Of a stretch of 64,000 nt of DNA, positions 35,815 to 45,328 are shown piece after piece (position 1 is the stretch's first letter; the number at the start of each line of letters is the position of its first letter). Source of the stretch: Bradyrhizobium sp. Ai1a-2 (GTDB lineage: Bacteria; Pseudomonadota; Alphaproteobacteria; Rhizobiales; Xanthobacteraceae); contig NZ_AUEZ01000035.1 of assembly GCF_000426245.1 (NCBI RefSeq), positions 27,539 through 91,538 on the forward strand, in the 5' to 3' direction. The notes below the pieces were generated by a model, which worked only from the letters and a program-made list of their open reading frames with translations, was not told where the DNA came from and made no database searches. A program made the position numbers and the translations under genes.

Positions 35815-38104
35815 AACGGGCGTAGTATTTCTGGTAATAATACCGTCCGTGATACGACTCATACCGCGCCAGCATCTTCGTGTCGGCTTTGTTCAGCACC
35901 ACGCCGAGCAGCTTGTTCTGGATTTCCGGCGAGCCGCGAAGGTTGTGGCTGACGACGTCGATGTTGGTCCTCCCCCACTCCACCACGAACACATACGAAT
36001 CCACGAACGACGACGTCACGCGCACATCCACCACCGGCGCCATCGGCGGCATGTCCAGCACCACGTAGTCGAACTTCGAGCGCAGCAGGGTCATCAGCGC
36101 GTGCATCGCTTTGGAGGCGAGGATTTCGTTGGTGTGCAGGAGTTTTGAAGTCGTGCCCGCGGGCAGGATCGCGAGCCTGGTGACGGGATCGACCGTCAGC
36201 GTGTCCTCGAGCTGCACCTTCTGGGCGACGACGTCGACGAGGCCGCCTTGCGCTGTCGGCACCAGCGCGCGCGACAGCGAGGGGTTGCGCAGGTCGCAAT
36301 CGACCAGGAGTACGCGCGCGCCGCTATGCGCCATCAATTGCGCGAGGTTGGTCGAGAGCGTGCTCTTGCCTTCGTTCGGCAAGGTCGAGGTCACCGCCAG
36401 CACGCGGTTCTCGCGCACGATCGAATTGAGATCGACCGCCACTTTCAGCGAGCGCACGGCCTCGGCGAAGCGCGACAGCGGATTCTCCACGACATAGCGG
36501 AGCAGGTCCGGCTCCGGATTGTTCTTCGGCCTTGCGAGCTTGCCGGCGAGCTTCGACTGCAGGCCGGTCGGGAGCTTCGACTGTAGGCCGTCCGGAAGCT
36601 TCGACGGCAGGCCGGCCGGCGGCGCCAGCGAGGGCAGGATCGCGATGCAGTTCGTCCCCAGCACCTCCTCCACCTGGCCCGTGGTGCGGAACACCTTGTC
36701 GGTGAGCTCGCGCGCCATCGCCGCGCCGAAGCTCAGCATCAAGCCGCCCATCAGCGCGGCGGCGAGGATGATCAACGTCTTCGGAGAGCTCTTCTTCAAG
36801 GGCGCGGTCGCCGCGCTGATCACGCGCGCCTCGGTGATCGGGAAGGATTGCTGCTGCACCGATTCCATGTAGCGCTGCAGGAAATTGTCGTACATCGCCT
36901 GATAGGACTGCGCGTTGCTCTCGAGCTCGCGCAGCTGGATCTGCGCCTGGTTGGTGAGCTGGGATTCGGAGACGACATTGGCGAGGCTGGTCTTGATCGC
37001 CTCCTCGCGCGTCACGGCGATGTCGTAGTCGCTCTTGTAGGATTCCTGGATGCGCTTGAGCTCGTCCTGGATGTTTTTCCTGATCTCGGCCATCTGGCTG
37101 CGCAGGTTGACCGCGGCGAGATGCTCGCTGCCATATTTGGACGACCAGATCGATTCCTTCGAGGCCATGTCGACATACTGGCTGCGCAGCTTGACGATGG
37201 TGTCGTTCTTCAGCGCGTCGGCGACGGAGGCGTCCGGGATATCCTGCTTGACGATGTCGTTCATGCGGTCGAGTCGCGCCTTGGCTTCCGCAGTCGCCGC
37301 ATGCGCCAGGATCAGCTGGCTGTTGACCTCGGCAAGCTGCTGCTCGTTCATCAGCCGCCCGCCGGTGTCGACGATGTTGTTGGCGGTCTTGAAATCGACC
37401 ACGGCGCGCTGCGCGGCGGAGGCCTGCGTGCGCAATTCCTTGATGCGGTCCTGCAGCCAGACGCTGGCGCGGCGGGTCGCCTGATACTTCGCCTCGAGCT
37501 GGTCGACGATATAGGCGTCCGCGATCGCATTGGCGATCTTCGCCGCCTTCGCCGGATCGAGCGAGGTGAAGCCGATCTCCATCACATAAGTGAGGCCGAG
37601 CCGCTTGATGGTGCGGTTCTTCTCGAACCGCTCCAGCGCCTTGCGCGTCTGTTCGAATTCGGACGGCGCGCTGCCGCTCGAGAACAGGCTGCCGACCGCG
37701 CCGATCACGGTGCCGAGCAGGCCGCCGCCTGAGCCGGTGAACTCGGGATCGTCGATCAGATGCAGGTCGCGGATCACAGCCAGGCTGATGTTCTCGGATT
37801 TCAGTATCTCGACCTGGGTTTCCACCGTCGCGGAATCCACCGCGATGTCGCCGAGCACGGATTGCTGCTGGAACAGCTGCACCTTGCGGGTGTCGATCAC
37901 CATCGAGGCGCTCGAGGTGAATTGCGGCGCGGCGGTAAACAGGTAGAGCAGCGCGAGAATCAGGCAGGCCGAGACGATCGCCACCATGGTCGGAAACTGC
38001 CGCCTGATGACCTCCAGATAGGAGGTCAGCGTCTGCGTCGGGGAGCTCTCGACTTCGATATATTCGCGGTTGATTTCCGAGGTCGGCTTATTCACCTGCA
38101 GCAT
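35798..38104 (-). CDS. Wzc/ExoP-type polysaccharide co-polymerase and BY-kinase
   Basis: 768 residues. Wzz domain with membrane segments at about 38-58 and 443-465 enclosing a coiled-coil periplasmic region; cytoplasmic P-loop kinase domain with Walker A STLPNEGKST (about 573-582) and A' VLLVDCDLR (598-606). The C-terminal 21 residues hold nine tyrosines (YESYHGRYYYQ...), the autophosphorylation cluster. It controls chain length and export together with the Wza-type lipoprotein. A threefold octapeptide repeat occupies the linker near residues 497-520. Start ATG 38104 has AGGA eight bases upstream. Confidence 0.93.
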   Translation of the reverse strand: MLQVNKPTSEINREYIEVESSPTQTLTSYLEVIRRQFPTMVAIVSACLILALLYLFTAAPQFTSSASMVIDTRKVQLFQQQSVLGDIAVDSATVETQVEILKSENISLAVIRDLHLIDDPEFTGSGGGLLGTVIGAVGSLFSSGSAPSEFEQTRKALERFEKNRTIKRLGLTYVMEIGFTSLDPAKAAKIANAIADAYIVDQLEAKYQATRRASVWLQDRIKELRTQASAAQRAVVDFKTANNIVDTGGRLMNEQQLAEVNSQLILAHAATAEAKARLDRMNDIVKQDIPDASVADALKNDTIVKLRSQYVDMASKESIWSSKYGSEHLAAVNLRSQMAEIRKNIQDELKRIQESYKSDYDIAVTREEAIKTSLANVVSESQLTNQAQIQLRELESNAQSYQAMYDNFLQRYMESVQQQSFPITEARVISAATAPLKKSSPKTLIILAAALMGGLMLSFGAAMARELTDKVFRTTGQVEEVLGTNCIAILPSLAPPAGLPSKLPDGLQSKLPTGLQSKLAGKLARPKNNPEPDLLRYVVENPLSRFAEAVRSLKVAVDLNSIVRENRVLAVTSTLPNEGKSTLSTNLAQLMAHSGARVLLVDCDLRNPSLSRALVPTAQGGLVDVVAQKVQLEDTLTVDPVTRLAILPAGTTSKLLHTNEILASKAMHALMTLLRSKFDYVVLDMPPMAPVVDVRVTSSFVDSYVFVVEWGRTNIDVVSHNLRGSPEIQNKLLGVVLNKADTKMLARYESYHGRYYYQKYYARYGYVE
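36540..36615 (-). repeat. 24-base tandem repeat within the co-polymerase gene
   Basis: Three consecutive units encode GLPSKLPD, GLQSKLPT and GLQSKLAG in the linker between the second membrane segment and the kinase domain. Slippage at this repeat could alter linker length. Confidence 0.7.
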
Positions 38105-38414
38105 CTGAAATTCCTGAAATCAACCAGCGTTCAAGTATCAATCGACAAACGGATCGGGATTTTTAATCTGGATCGCCCCGCAGCCCGCGCGAGCGTAAGG
38201 AAATACCGTGCCCCAACGCGCGATGCCGTGCGGCAGAATAGCATGGCGCAAGACGGGGATGAACTTAATTGATGCGGCGCAGTCGCACTCCACACACGAG
38301 ATTTCGCGTGAAGCTTAACGGCGGTCGAGCGTGGTCGGAAAAGCGGTGTCGCTGTTTCGAAAACAGCTCACATACAAGCATGACACTCGCGTGAATGCCC
38401 CGTCCAAATACGGA

Positions 38415-38438
38415 AGAGCGGCGCACTGGCGCCGCTCT
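38415..38438 (-). terminator. strong hairpin downstream of the Gly-rich protein gene
   Basis: AGAGCGGCGC-CAGT-GCGCCGCTCT on the minus strand is a perfect 10-bp stem, followed by TTCCGTATTT. It lies about 40 bases past the stop of the gene at 38477. The rest of the 372-base gap up to the co-polymerase start at 38104 holds no gene and must carry that operon's promoter. Confidence 0.7.
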
Positions 38439-38476
38439 CGAAAGCCGGTGAAACGCGTCGGCGGAATCGAACGCGC

Positions 38477-39106
38477 TCAGCGGCGCGGGCTGACGCTGCT
38501 GCTCGTGCTGCCGACGGAGCCGCTGCCGAAGTTCGAGCCGGAGTTGGCATAGTGCAACCCGCCGAACGGGCTGGCGCCGCCATTGTTGCCACCGAACGCG
38601 GCACCGAAATTACCGGTCGGCCCGCCGGCGCCCGAACCACCACCAGCGCCGCCACCACCACCGCCGCCGGCCGCAGCGATCGCGACATCGCCGGTCGCGG
38701 CCTGATAGGCGGAGATCACGTCCTGGTTGTTGGTGCCGGCGATCGCGCGCTGAATCTCGTCGGCGAAGCTCTGATCGTTCCGTGCCGCAAGCCGCGCAAC
38801 CTGCGCAAGACCCGCCACGATCGCCCGGACCTGATCCTTGCTGGTGGCCGAATCCTTCAGCAGCCCGATCAGCACCGGAAGCGTCGTGGGATCGGACGCC
38901 GCGAGGTCACGCACGCGCGAAATCATCTCCGCGCCGCCTTGCGGATGCTGCTGCAACAGGCTTGTGGGCGAACCCTTGAAGTCCGAAATGATCTGCGCCG
39001 CAAGCTGCTGCCGCGGCGGATAGACGGCCGCGCTGGCTGCCGATGATACGGTCGCAACAATGGCCGCCGCCGCGGCCAACCGCAGCGCGAACTTAAGAAC
39101 GCTCAT
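38477..39106 (-). CDS. secreted protein with Gly-rich tail, unknown
   Basis: 209 residues from the ATG at 39106 with AGGAGG seven bases upstream. Signal peptide about 1-29 (SAASA-AVY). A helical middle region (QLAAQIISDFKGSPTSLLQQ to AIAGTNNQD) precedes a low-complexity Gly/Ser/Asn tail (about 150-209). It sits between the ligase-like gene and the co-polymerase gene, so a periplasmic or surface role in the polysaccharide locus is possible. No named family recognised. Confidence 0.75.
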   Translation of the reverse strand: MSVLKFALRLAAAAAIVATVSSAASAAVYPPRQQLAAQIISDFKGSPTSLLQQHPQGGAEMISRVRDLAASDPTTLPVLIGLLKDSATSKDQVRAIVAGLAQVARLAARNDQSFADEIQRAIAGTNNQDVISAYQAATGDVAIAAAGGGGGGGAGGGSGAGGPTGNFGAAFGGNNGGASPFGGLHYANSGSNFGSGSVGSTSSSVSPRR

Positions 39107-39226
39107 ATAATTCCTCCTGAAATCAGCCGCCCCTGAGCGCGAGAATATCGCTCTGCGCTGCGCAACGTAGCGGAACCGATTCCTGCTGTCCACATGTTCT
39201 AAAAACTTCGTTAAGCGGCAAGCGCT

Positions 39227-40705
39227 TCAAAAATAGACAGTTTTATGAACTTCAAGGGTACGCGGCTGCCGCTCGCCGGCCACGCCGTCGCTTCCCTCCT
39301 GCATCTCGCCCGGCTTGATCGCGGCCTCGCCTGAGCGAAACGACTGCGCAAGGCCTGCACCAAAAAGCGCAAAAAACGGAATGCTGTAACCAGGCACCTG
39401 GAGGGTGAAGTCGAGCATCGAATGCAAGAGCGAAAGGCAGGCGGTGGCAGCCGCCGCCAGCGGAATGATGACATCGCGTCGCCGCCCGAACACGCCCTTG
39501 GCGAGAACGACGAACATCACGATCCAGCCGGCCGCCACCAGCAGCGCGAGCGGTATCCCGACCTCGGAGGCAAGCTCGAGCGGCGTCGAATGCGCGGCGT
39601 CCCAGACACCGCGAATCGAAATGTTCGGGCTGCGATACGGCGGAAACGCCCATTGAAACGTGCCCATGCCGGTCCCGAACCAGGGATTGTCGGCGATGAT
39701 GCGCAGCGTCGACTTCCAGGCTTCCACCCGCCCCTCGTCCACCAATCCTTGCGAGTCAAACCGGCTGGAGACTCGCCCGCCGAGCAGTTGCAACAGACCC
39801 AGCGCTACGACGATACCGGAGCCGAGCGAGATCCATATGCCGGTGCGCGGTGGCAGATCCTTCCGCAAGAATACGGTGATTGAAACGATCATCGCCAGCA
39901 GCGACAGGCCGACGCCGGCGCGCGAGGTGGTCATGAACATCGCCATCAGGCAGACCAGAAACGCCAGCGCCTGCGGCATGATCTCGCGTGGCGGCATGTC
40001 CGCCAGGTCTCTTGAAAGACGTCCCCAGATCAGGCGCCGCTCCGGTATCCGCCGCCGGATCTTCTCGAGGATCAGCAGCATCCAGATCACCGCGCAGGAG
40101 CCGAAATAGGCGGCTGCCGTGTTGCGGTTGATGAAAGTCCCGGTGACGCTGCCGAGATAGGCCGTCTTGTCGCGCCACAGAATCATGGTGGGCTCGATCA
40201 GGAACGACAACACGCCATAGAGCGCGTAGATCGCGCCCGAGGCTGCGATCACCCACAGGATCAACCGCGCCCGCTCACGCTCCGCCCCGATGATCAGGCC
40301 AAGCAGCAGCGCCAGGATGTTCGCGAGCGGCGCGCCGAGCGCAAAGAACGATTCGTTCTTGACGATGGACGCGGATGGCGCAATCGGCGTGCCGAGCAGG
40401 TCAGAGGCTTGCTTCCAGATCGGATGAAATGGCGCAAGCCAGGGGCGGTCGGAAAGCTGCTCGTGCAGCACGAATGCGTATCCCGCAATGATCACCCCGA
40501 TACCAGCGACGATCCATGCGTGTTCGCTTCGAAGCGCGCGGGTGGAGGCGAGCGTCAGCGCGAGACCCAGGCAGAGGCACCAAAAGGCAATCGAGAGATC
40601 GTTGGTGGAGCCGAACGGGAACGGCGCGCCGGCAACGACAAAAACCAAGATGCTGGTGGAAAGCAGGTTTCTCGACCACCGGATATTGAGCCTGCCTAGC
40701 CGCAT
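39227..40705 (-). CDS. O-antigen ligase/polymerase-like membrane protein (Wzy_C)
   Basis: 492 residues with about eleven membrane segments. The conserved large periplasmic region contains IADNPWFGTGMGTFQWAFP and AHSTPLELASEVG, as in the O-antigen ligase (WaaL/Wzy_C) superfamily. It could ligate polymer to an acceptor or act as a second polymerase. A paralogue is encoded at 44053-45327. Confidence 0.85.
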   Translation of the reverse strand: MRLGRLNIRWSRNLLSTSILVFVVAGAPFPFGSTNDLSIAFWCLCLGLALTLASTRALRSEHAWIVAGIGVIIAGYAFVLHEQLSDRPWLAPFHPIWKQASDLLGTPIAPSASIVKNESFFALGAPLANILALLLGLIIGAERERARLILWVIAASGAIYALYGVLSFLIEPTMILWRDKTAYLGSVTGTFINRNTAAAYFGSCAVIWMLLILEKIRRRIPERRLIWGRLSRDLADMPPREIMPQALAFLVCLMAMFMTTSRAGVGLSLLAMIVSITVFLRKDLPPRTGIWISLGSGIVVALGLLQLLGGRVSSRFDSQGLVDEGRVEAWKSTLRIIADNPWFGTGMGTFQWAFPPYRSPNISIRGVWDAAHSTPLELASEVGIPLALLVAAGWIVMFVVLAKGVFGRRRDVIIPLAAAATACLSLLHSMLDFTLQVPGYSIPFFALFGAGLAQSFRSGEAAIKPGEMQEGSDGVAGERQPRTLEVHKTVYF

Positions 40706-40767
40706 GGGCCTCTTCGCGCGAATCTCATTCTTTCAGGTTTCTTGCTTTCAGGTTTCTTGCAAGTTTC

Positions 40768-41352
40768 TCAGAAGAAGCAGTCGATCGGATAGATCTTCAG
40801 GTCGACATTCAGCCGGCTGTCCCTCGTTTGCGCGCGCACCGCATAGAAGGAGCCGCTCTCGTCGCTGCCCTGCCCCAGCTTGATGCCCGGCGTGAGTTCA
40901 TCGGCGGGCACGCGAAGCCCGATGTGACGATTGACGGACGAGACCTCGATGCCGTTCTCGTCGCCACCGAAATTCGCCTTGATCTCCGTGACCGTAACCT
41001 TCGGCAAACCCCGTCGCTGATGACAGGTCTGCTCCTCCCAGATCTTGGTTTGCACAACGAGCGGTGTGCTCGCGTTTTCTGGAACGACGATATCGGAAAA
41101 GGACGGTGAAAGCATACCAAAATAGCGCGATTCCTGAGAGTTCGCCGACAGACGCACCGTAAAGGAAAGCGCTCCTTTCGAACCGCGCATGCGATCCATC
41201 AGGGGAGCATTCGGCTCGGCAGAGACAAGGACATCGATCCTGTGGCGAACGCCGAGCGTCTCAGAACGGGCCCGACCTTCGCTTGCCAGCAAGCCGATCA
41301 CCGCGCACGCCGCCGCAGCAAGGTGACCCCGCCCGAGCCGAACCAACAGCAT
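40768..41352 (-). CDS. secreted protein, unknown
   Basis: 194 residues from the ATG at 41352, which has GAGG close upstream; an ATG at 41391 is possible. Signal peptide about 1-34. The mature part is beta-rich, with LSFTVRLSANSQESRYFG and a cysteine in EEQTCHQRR and in the final DCFF. It is downstream of the Wza-type gene on the same strand, with a hairpin between them. No family recognised. Confidence 0.65.
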   Translation of the reverse strand: MLLVRLGRGHLAAAACAVIGLLASEGRARSETLGVRHRIDVLVSAEPNAPLMDRMRGSKGALSFTVRLSANSQESRYFGMLSPSFSDIVVPENASTPLVVQTKIWEEQTCHQRRGLPKVTVTEIKANFGGDENGIEVSSVNRHIGLRVPADELTPGIKLGQGSDESGSFYAVRAQTRDSRLNVDLKIYPIDCFF

Positions 41353-41397
41353 GTGGCCTCTACAGATCTGAGCAACACAAAGTTTGCTCATAAACGC

Positions 41398-41433
41398 AAA
41401 ACGGCACCGAGACAAAGTCACGGTGCCATTTTG
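41398..41433. terminator. bidirectional terminator-like hairpin
   Basis: AAAA-C-GGCACCG...CGGTGCC-A-TTTT: a 7-bp GC stem extended by A/T pairs, with T-rich flanks on both strands. It should end transcription of the Wza-type gene on the minus strand, 20 bases after its stop. Confidence 0.7.
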
Positions 41434-41452
41434 TTTGCCGGGCCGAGGTGAG

Positions 41453-42652
41453 TTACGGCGCGAGCTTGATGTTGTTGCGGAAGATCAGCGAGTCGTTCGC
41501 GAGGTTAACCGCATCGCCGCCGGTCGCCATGATCACCCGCAGGAAGGTCAGGAACTTCGCAACTTCCACGTTACGCGAGTTCGAGACGTAGAGGATGTCC
41601 TGGTTCTTCATCATCACCTTGGTGGCGAGGAAGAAGCCACCGGGATCGCGGAAGTTCACGCTGAAGATGACCGGGATCGTGTCCGAGGTGTACTTGCTGG
41701 TGTCGATGCCGAGCTGAGCCGCCACATCACGCGGTTCGCGACGATACAGGAACACCGCTGCCGGGTCGGCCTGGGAGTCGAGCAGACCGCCCGCCTTGCC
41801 CACCGCTTCCCCGAGATTGATGCGCCAGGCGTCGAAATTGAACTCGCCGCTCTGGCCGCTTGCGCCGAACGCGAGGAATTTCTGCTGTTCGCGGTGGACA
41901 TAGATGCTGTCGTCGGGACGAACGTAGATATTGTTTTCCGGCGCCATCACGAGATTCTCGAACGGCACCGTGGCGCGCTTGCCATTGCGCTCCAGCATGA
42001 CCCAGGTCTCGAAGCCCTGGCCCTTGATGCCGCCCGCACGGGTGATGGCGTCAAGCACCTTGTCTTTGGCACCAGCGGCGCTCGCCGGATAGCGCGCCGG
42101 CGTGTTGACCTCGCCGAGCACGCTGATGAGCTGCGTGCGCTGGCTCGCCATCGCGACGACGGCCTGCGGCTCGATCGCGCGATTGCCGATGCGCTCGATG
42201 ATTGCCCGCTGAATCTCGACCGCGGTACGGCCGGCGGCCCTGATCTGACCGGCATAGGGCACGGTGATAAAGCCGTCGTTATCCACCGACTGGTCGGGAA
42301 TGGTCACGAAGTTACCCGGACGCACGCCTGCTTCCGCCGGGATGAAAAGACCGCCCGCAGCAGCTTCGAAGATCGTGACGCTGACGACGTCGCCAATGCC
42401 GAACACGATGCTCGCCGGCGGCCGCTGGTCGGTGAAGGCGCCCGCGAGGCCCTTCGGCTCGTGGGTGTGAAGGATCTTCACCGTGGTCGCATTGATCGGA
42501 ATGAGCTCGTATTGCGGTCCATTCTCGGTCGTTTGGGAAAGAACATCGTCGGTGAGCGGCCCGGATCCCGGATTGGTCGAGCAACCAGCAAGGGCCAAAC
42601 TTACCAACAAAACAGACGTGCTCAAAAATGAGCTCTTGGCAAACCAAAACAT
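41453..42652 (-). CDS. outer-membrane polysaccharide export lipoprotein (Wza/OPX type)
   Basis: 399 residues from the ATG at 42652. Lipoprotein signal with lipobox LALAGC; then a polysaccharide export (PES) domain with FGIGDVVSVTIFEA and VDNDGFITVPYAGQI, and SLBB-like repeats (ISVLGEVNTPARYP). It forms the outer-membrane exit channel for the polymer, docking on the Wzc-type co-polymerase. No other gene lies in the 316-base gap upstream (42653-42968). Confidence 0.93.
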   Translation of the reverse strand: MFWFAKSSFLSTSVLLVSLALAGCSTNPGSGPLTDDVLSQTTENGPQYELIPINATTVKILHTHEPKGLAGAFTDQRPPASIVFGIGDVVSVTIFEAAAGGLFIPAEAGVRPGNFVTIPDQSVDNDGFITVPYAGQIRAAGRTAVEIQRAIIERIGNRAIEPQAVVAMASQRTQLISVLGEVNTPARYPASAAGAKDKVLDAITRAGGIKGQGFETWVMLERNGKRATVPFENLVMAPENNIYVRPDDSIYVHREQQKFLAFGASGQSGEFNFDAWRINLGEAVGKAGGLLDSQADPAAVFLYRREPRDVAAQLGIDTSKYTSDTIPVIFSVNFRDPGGFFLATKVMMKNQDILYVSNSRNVEVAKFLTFLRVIMATGGDAVNLANDSLIFRNNIKLAP

Positions 42653-42968
42653 GAATCGCCCCAACTTCCCCAATGACGGAAGTCGTACGGCGCTGTTCGC
42701 ACTGCGACAAGACGTTCCCGCCCCGAATAAATAGTTAACGGCGATTTGGAACCGTGAGTGTTGCGTTGGCGCAACTACGGGATGCGGATCAACGGTATCA
42801 TGATCAAATATGCAACATTTATGACAGGCAGTCTGCCCTTTACAGGTATTTAGTTAAGGCCCTTCGTGAAGGTGGTAGCTCATCGTCCGAGTTTCCCAAC
42901 CCGCACCGGTTTGCTAAGCCTTAGCCCGAATTTTTGGCCCGAATTACCGTATCGGAGCACCTTTTCAC

Positions 42969-43529
42969 ATGCTTCCAGCCTTGGGATTGCTGCTGATGCT
43001 CGGGCAAACCGGCGTCGGACCGGCCAGCCGATTGGCTTATGAGAACACTGTCTGTCACGCCACAGGTTCAGCGCAGGTCTGCAGGATGACCCCGATACCT
43101 GTGGCCAATATGTCGAACTGGAAGTTCAGCCGAACCCAGGGGACCAAGGCAGACGAGAGCTTTGTTGCCATCATGAAGACGGCCGATACCCGGCAGTCTG
43201 ATCCGGATTTCGCCGGCCTGATCATCCGCTGTGCGCCGAAGGGCAAGGTCGAAGTGCTGGTGGCGCTGATCCGGCCTTTTCCGCCGCGCAGTCATCCCCA
43301 GGTGACCCTTGCCTCCGCGGGATTCTCCCAGAGCTTCGAGGCCACGATGGCCGCCGCAGGAGCAGCGGTGCTCCTGCCCGAGGAAGCAGGCGTGCTGGCC
43401 AGCGGCAAATGGCAGTCGACGCCCTCATTGACGGTGACCGTCAAGGAAACCACAAGCGAAATCAAAGGTATCGTTGCGCTCAACGGACTCCGCGAAGCCT
43501 ACGGCACGTTGCTGGCAAGCTGCAGCTAG
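42969..43529 (+). CDS. secreted protein, unknown
   Basis: 186 residues from the ATG at 42969. Hydrophobic N-terminus (MLPALGLLLMLGQTGVG) resembling a signal peptide, cysteines at CHATGSAQVC and near the end (LASCS), beta-rich middle. It is weakly reminiscent of IalB-type envelope proteins, but I cannot assign it. The stop codon is immediately followed by an inverted copy of repeat family A. Confidence 0.65.
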   Translation: MLPALGLLLMLGQTGVGPASRLAYENTVCHATGSAQVCRMTPIPVANMSNWKFSRTQGTKADESFVAIMKTADTRQSDPDFAGLIIRCAPKGKVEVLVALIRPFPPRSHPQVTLASAGFSQSFEATMAAAGAAVLLPEEAGVLASGKWQSTPSLTVTVKETTSEIKGIVALNGLREAYGTLLASCS

Positions 43530-43593
43530 AGCTTCCTGTTTTGACGCCCGTTATCTTCATGCGAACCGGTACCCACTCGCTTGAAAACGCTCT
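43527..43593 (-). repeat. intergenic repeat, family A, inverted copy
   Basis: Read on the minus strand: AGCGTTTTCAAGCGAGTGGG, then TACCGGTTCGCATGAAGATA and GCGTCAAAACAGGAAGCTCT. It begins within the stop codon region of the preceding gene and matches the copies at 45329 and 61206. Confidence 0.7.
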
Positions 43594-43671
43594 GGTAGCT
43601 GCAATCCGTCTGTCCGACTTAAGCGCGTTTTAAGGTCTGGAGCCGACACTCCGAACCAGGAGTGTGTGCGT

Positions 43672-43947
43672 ATGGCTCAGGTTGCAATATTCAGCTTTCT
43701 TTTTGGCGCCGTCTTCGGATTGCGCTTCAAGGTGTTCGTGCTTCTGCCGCTGACCCTTGCGACTGGCGCAATCGCACTCCTGATCGCCCCGATCCTTTCC
43801 TTGACGCTGGTCGAAAGCCTCGCCGGCTTTGCAATCGGCGCGCTCACCCTCCACAGCGGATATCTGTTCGGATCATTCACGCGCTTCGCCGTGGCGGCCG
43901 CGCGGGCAACGCGCGCTGTGGCTCGTCCGCTCAAGACGGCCCGCTGA
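43672..43947 (+). CDS. small membrane protein
   Basis: 91 residues from the ATG at 43672, with AGGAG nine bases upstream. Two to three hydrophobic segments (about 3-20, 22-42, 46-66) and a basic tail. No family recognised. It precedes the ligase-like gene on the same strand. Confidence 0.6.
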   Translation: MAQVAIFSFLFGAVFGLRFKVFVLLPLTLATGAIALLIAPILSLTLVESLAGFAIGALTLHSGYLFGSFTRFAVAAARATRAVARPLKTAR

Positions 43948-44052
43948 TCCGACGCCGCACTTGCAGATTCGGCTGTCACGACCGCTTCTTTGAAAAGCAG
44001 CGGACGGAAGCTATGGTGCCGACTCGGTCCAGGCATTTTTTGAGCAGTCCGA

Positions 44053-45327
44053 TTGTCCTTAGCTTATTTCGCCCTCCTCTTCGCGCTTGTTTTCACCACC
44101 ACCCTTGAGCCTTCCAACTCCGACTTCGTCACCGAGCTCGGAATGGCCGCGGCAGGCGTGTGCCTGCTGGCGGCATCGATGGACGCGAGCAAGGCCGATC
44201 GAGAGCACTTCCTGCGCACGACGGCAAAGCTGCGCTGGGCGTTGATAGCCATTCCGCTCTGCATCGGCGCGCAATTGATTCCGATCGGGTTGGCGATGGC
44301 CCATCCGATCTGGACCACCACATACGATGCCCTGCAGGGAATCCCGTTCGGATACGTCACGGCCGACTTCAGCCGGACGCTCGGTGCGTTCTTTCTGGCG
44401 CTCGCATCTGTCGCTCTGCTCGGGGTGACGATCGTTCTGGGCAGGGATCGTCGCCGGGCCGAAGTCATCCTGTTCGTGTTGTGCGGGCTGACAACTCTCG
44501 TGGCCATGTTGAAGATCATTGACTATCGGCTGCACGGAGAGAGCATTGGTCCGGATAGTTGGGATTTCGCGACCAGCTTGAGCGGCCTTGGCGTGGCGCT
44601 CAATCTCGCCGTCATTCAATTGGCTGCAGAACGAGCCGAAACGCGTCACGCCATCATCCGTTCAGTTGCCGTCGGCTTGCTGGGGCTTGCCGGCCTGCTG
44701 ATCAACGGCGCTGTTGTCATGGCAGATTCCAACGCGAACGGCACCGTTGCCTGCGCGCTCGGCATCGCGTTGTTTCTGCTGATCTTGGCGATCCGCAGGC
44801 TGGACTTGTCGATGCTGGCCACGACCGCGATTGCCGTGGCCGCAGCCGTTGGCGCGGCTCTTGTTCTGACCTGGATCTTTGAAAAGGGCTCCGGATCGCC
44901 GCTGCTGCGGCTCCTGCCGATCCAGCCGGATGAGACACGCGCTGTGCTCGACCGCCTGATTGCCGACACGCGCTGGTTCGGTGCCGGCGCCGGAGCCTTC
45001 CAGTCGATTGGCCGGATCTATCAACCCGGCGATGCAACGGGACCGCTCGCCGCCCCCTCCGCGGCGATCGCGCTATTCGTGGGAACGGGCTGGATCGGGT
45101 TGGCACTGGCGGTCGCGATTGCGCTCTCGCTCCTGACACGCCTCGTCTCAGGCGCGCTGCGGCGCGGCCGCGACTCCTTCTTCCCGGCGGCGGCCGCCGC
45201 CTGCCTCAGCTTCGGCATCGTGCAGGGGTTTGCCGGTCCCGGCCTGCTGCGCACCGGGGCCATCATCTGCCTTGCGGTGATCGTGGGGCTTGGCCTCTCG
45301 CAAAGCGTCAGCCAAGCCGCGCGATGA
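44053..45327 (+). CDS. second O-antigen ligase-like membrane protein
   Basis: 424 residues from a TTG at 44053 (no good ATG; start uncertain). About ten membrane segments and the loop IADTRWFGAGAGAFQSIGRIY, which parallels IADNPWFGTGMGTFQW of the product of 39227-40705. It is probably a diverged polymerase/ligase paralogue in the same pathway. It ends at a family A repeat and faces the transglutaminase-like gene. Confidence 0.75.
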   Translation: MSLAYFALLFALVFTTTLEPSNSDFVTELGMAAAGVCLLAASMDASKADREHFLRTTAKLRWALIAIPLCIGAQLIPIGLAMAHPIWTTTYDALQGIPFGYVTADFSRTLGAFFLALASVALLGVTIVLGRDRRRAEVILFVLCGLTTLVAMLKIIDYRLHGESIGPDSWDFATSLSGLGVALNLAVIQLAAERAETRHAIIRSVAVGLLGLAGLLINGAVVMADSNANGTVACALGIALFLLILAIRRLDLSMLATTAIAVAAAVGAALVLTWIFEKGSGSPLLRLLPIQPDETRAVLDRLIADTRWFGAGAGAFQSIGRIYQPGDATGPLAAPSAAIALFVGTGWIGLALAVAIALSLLTRLVSGALRRGRDSFFPAAAAACLSFGIVQGFAGPGLLRTGAIICLAVIVGLGLSQSVSQAAR

Positions 45328-45328
45328 G

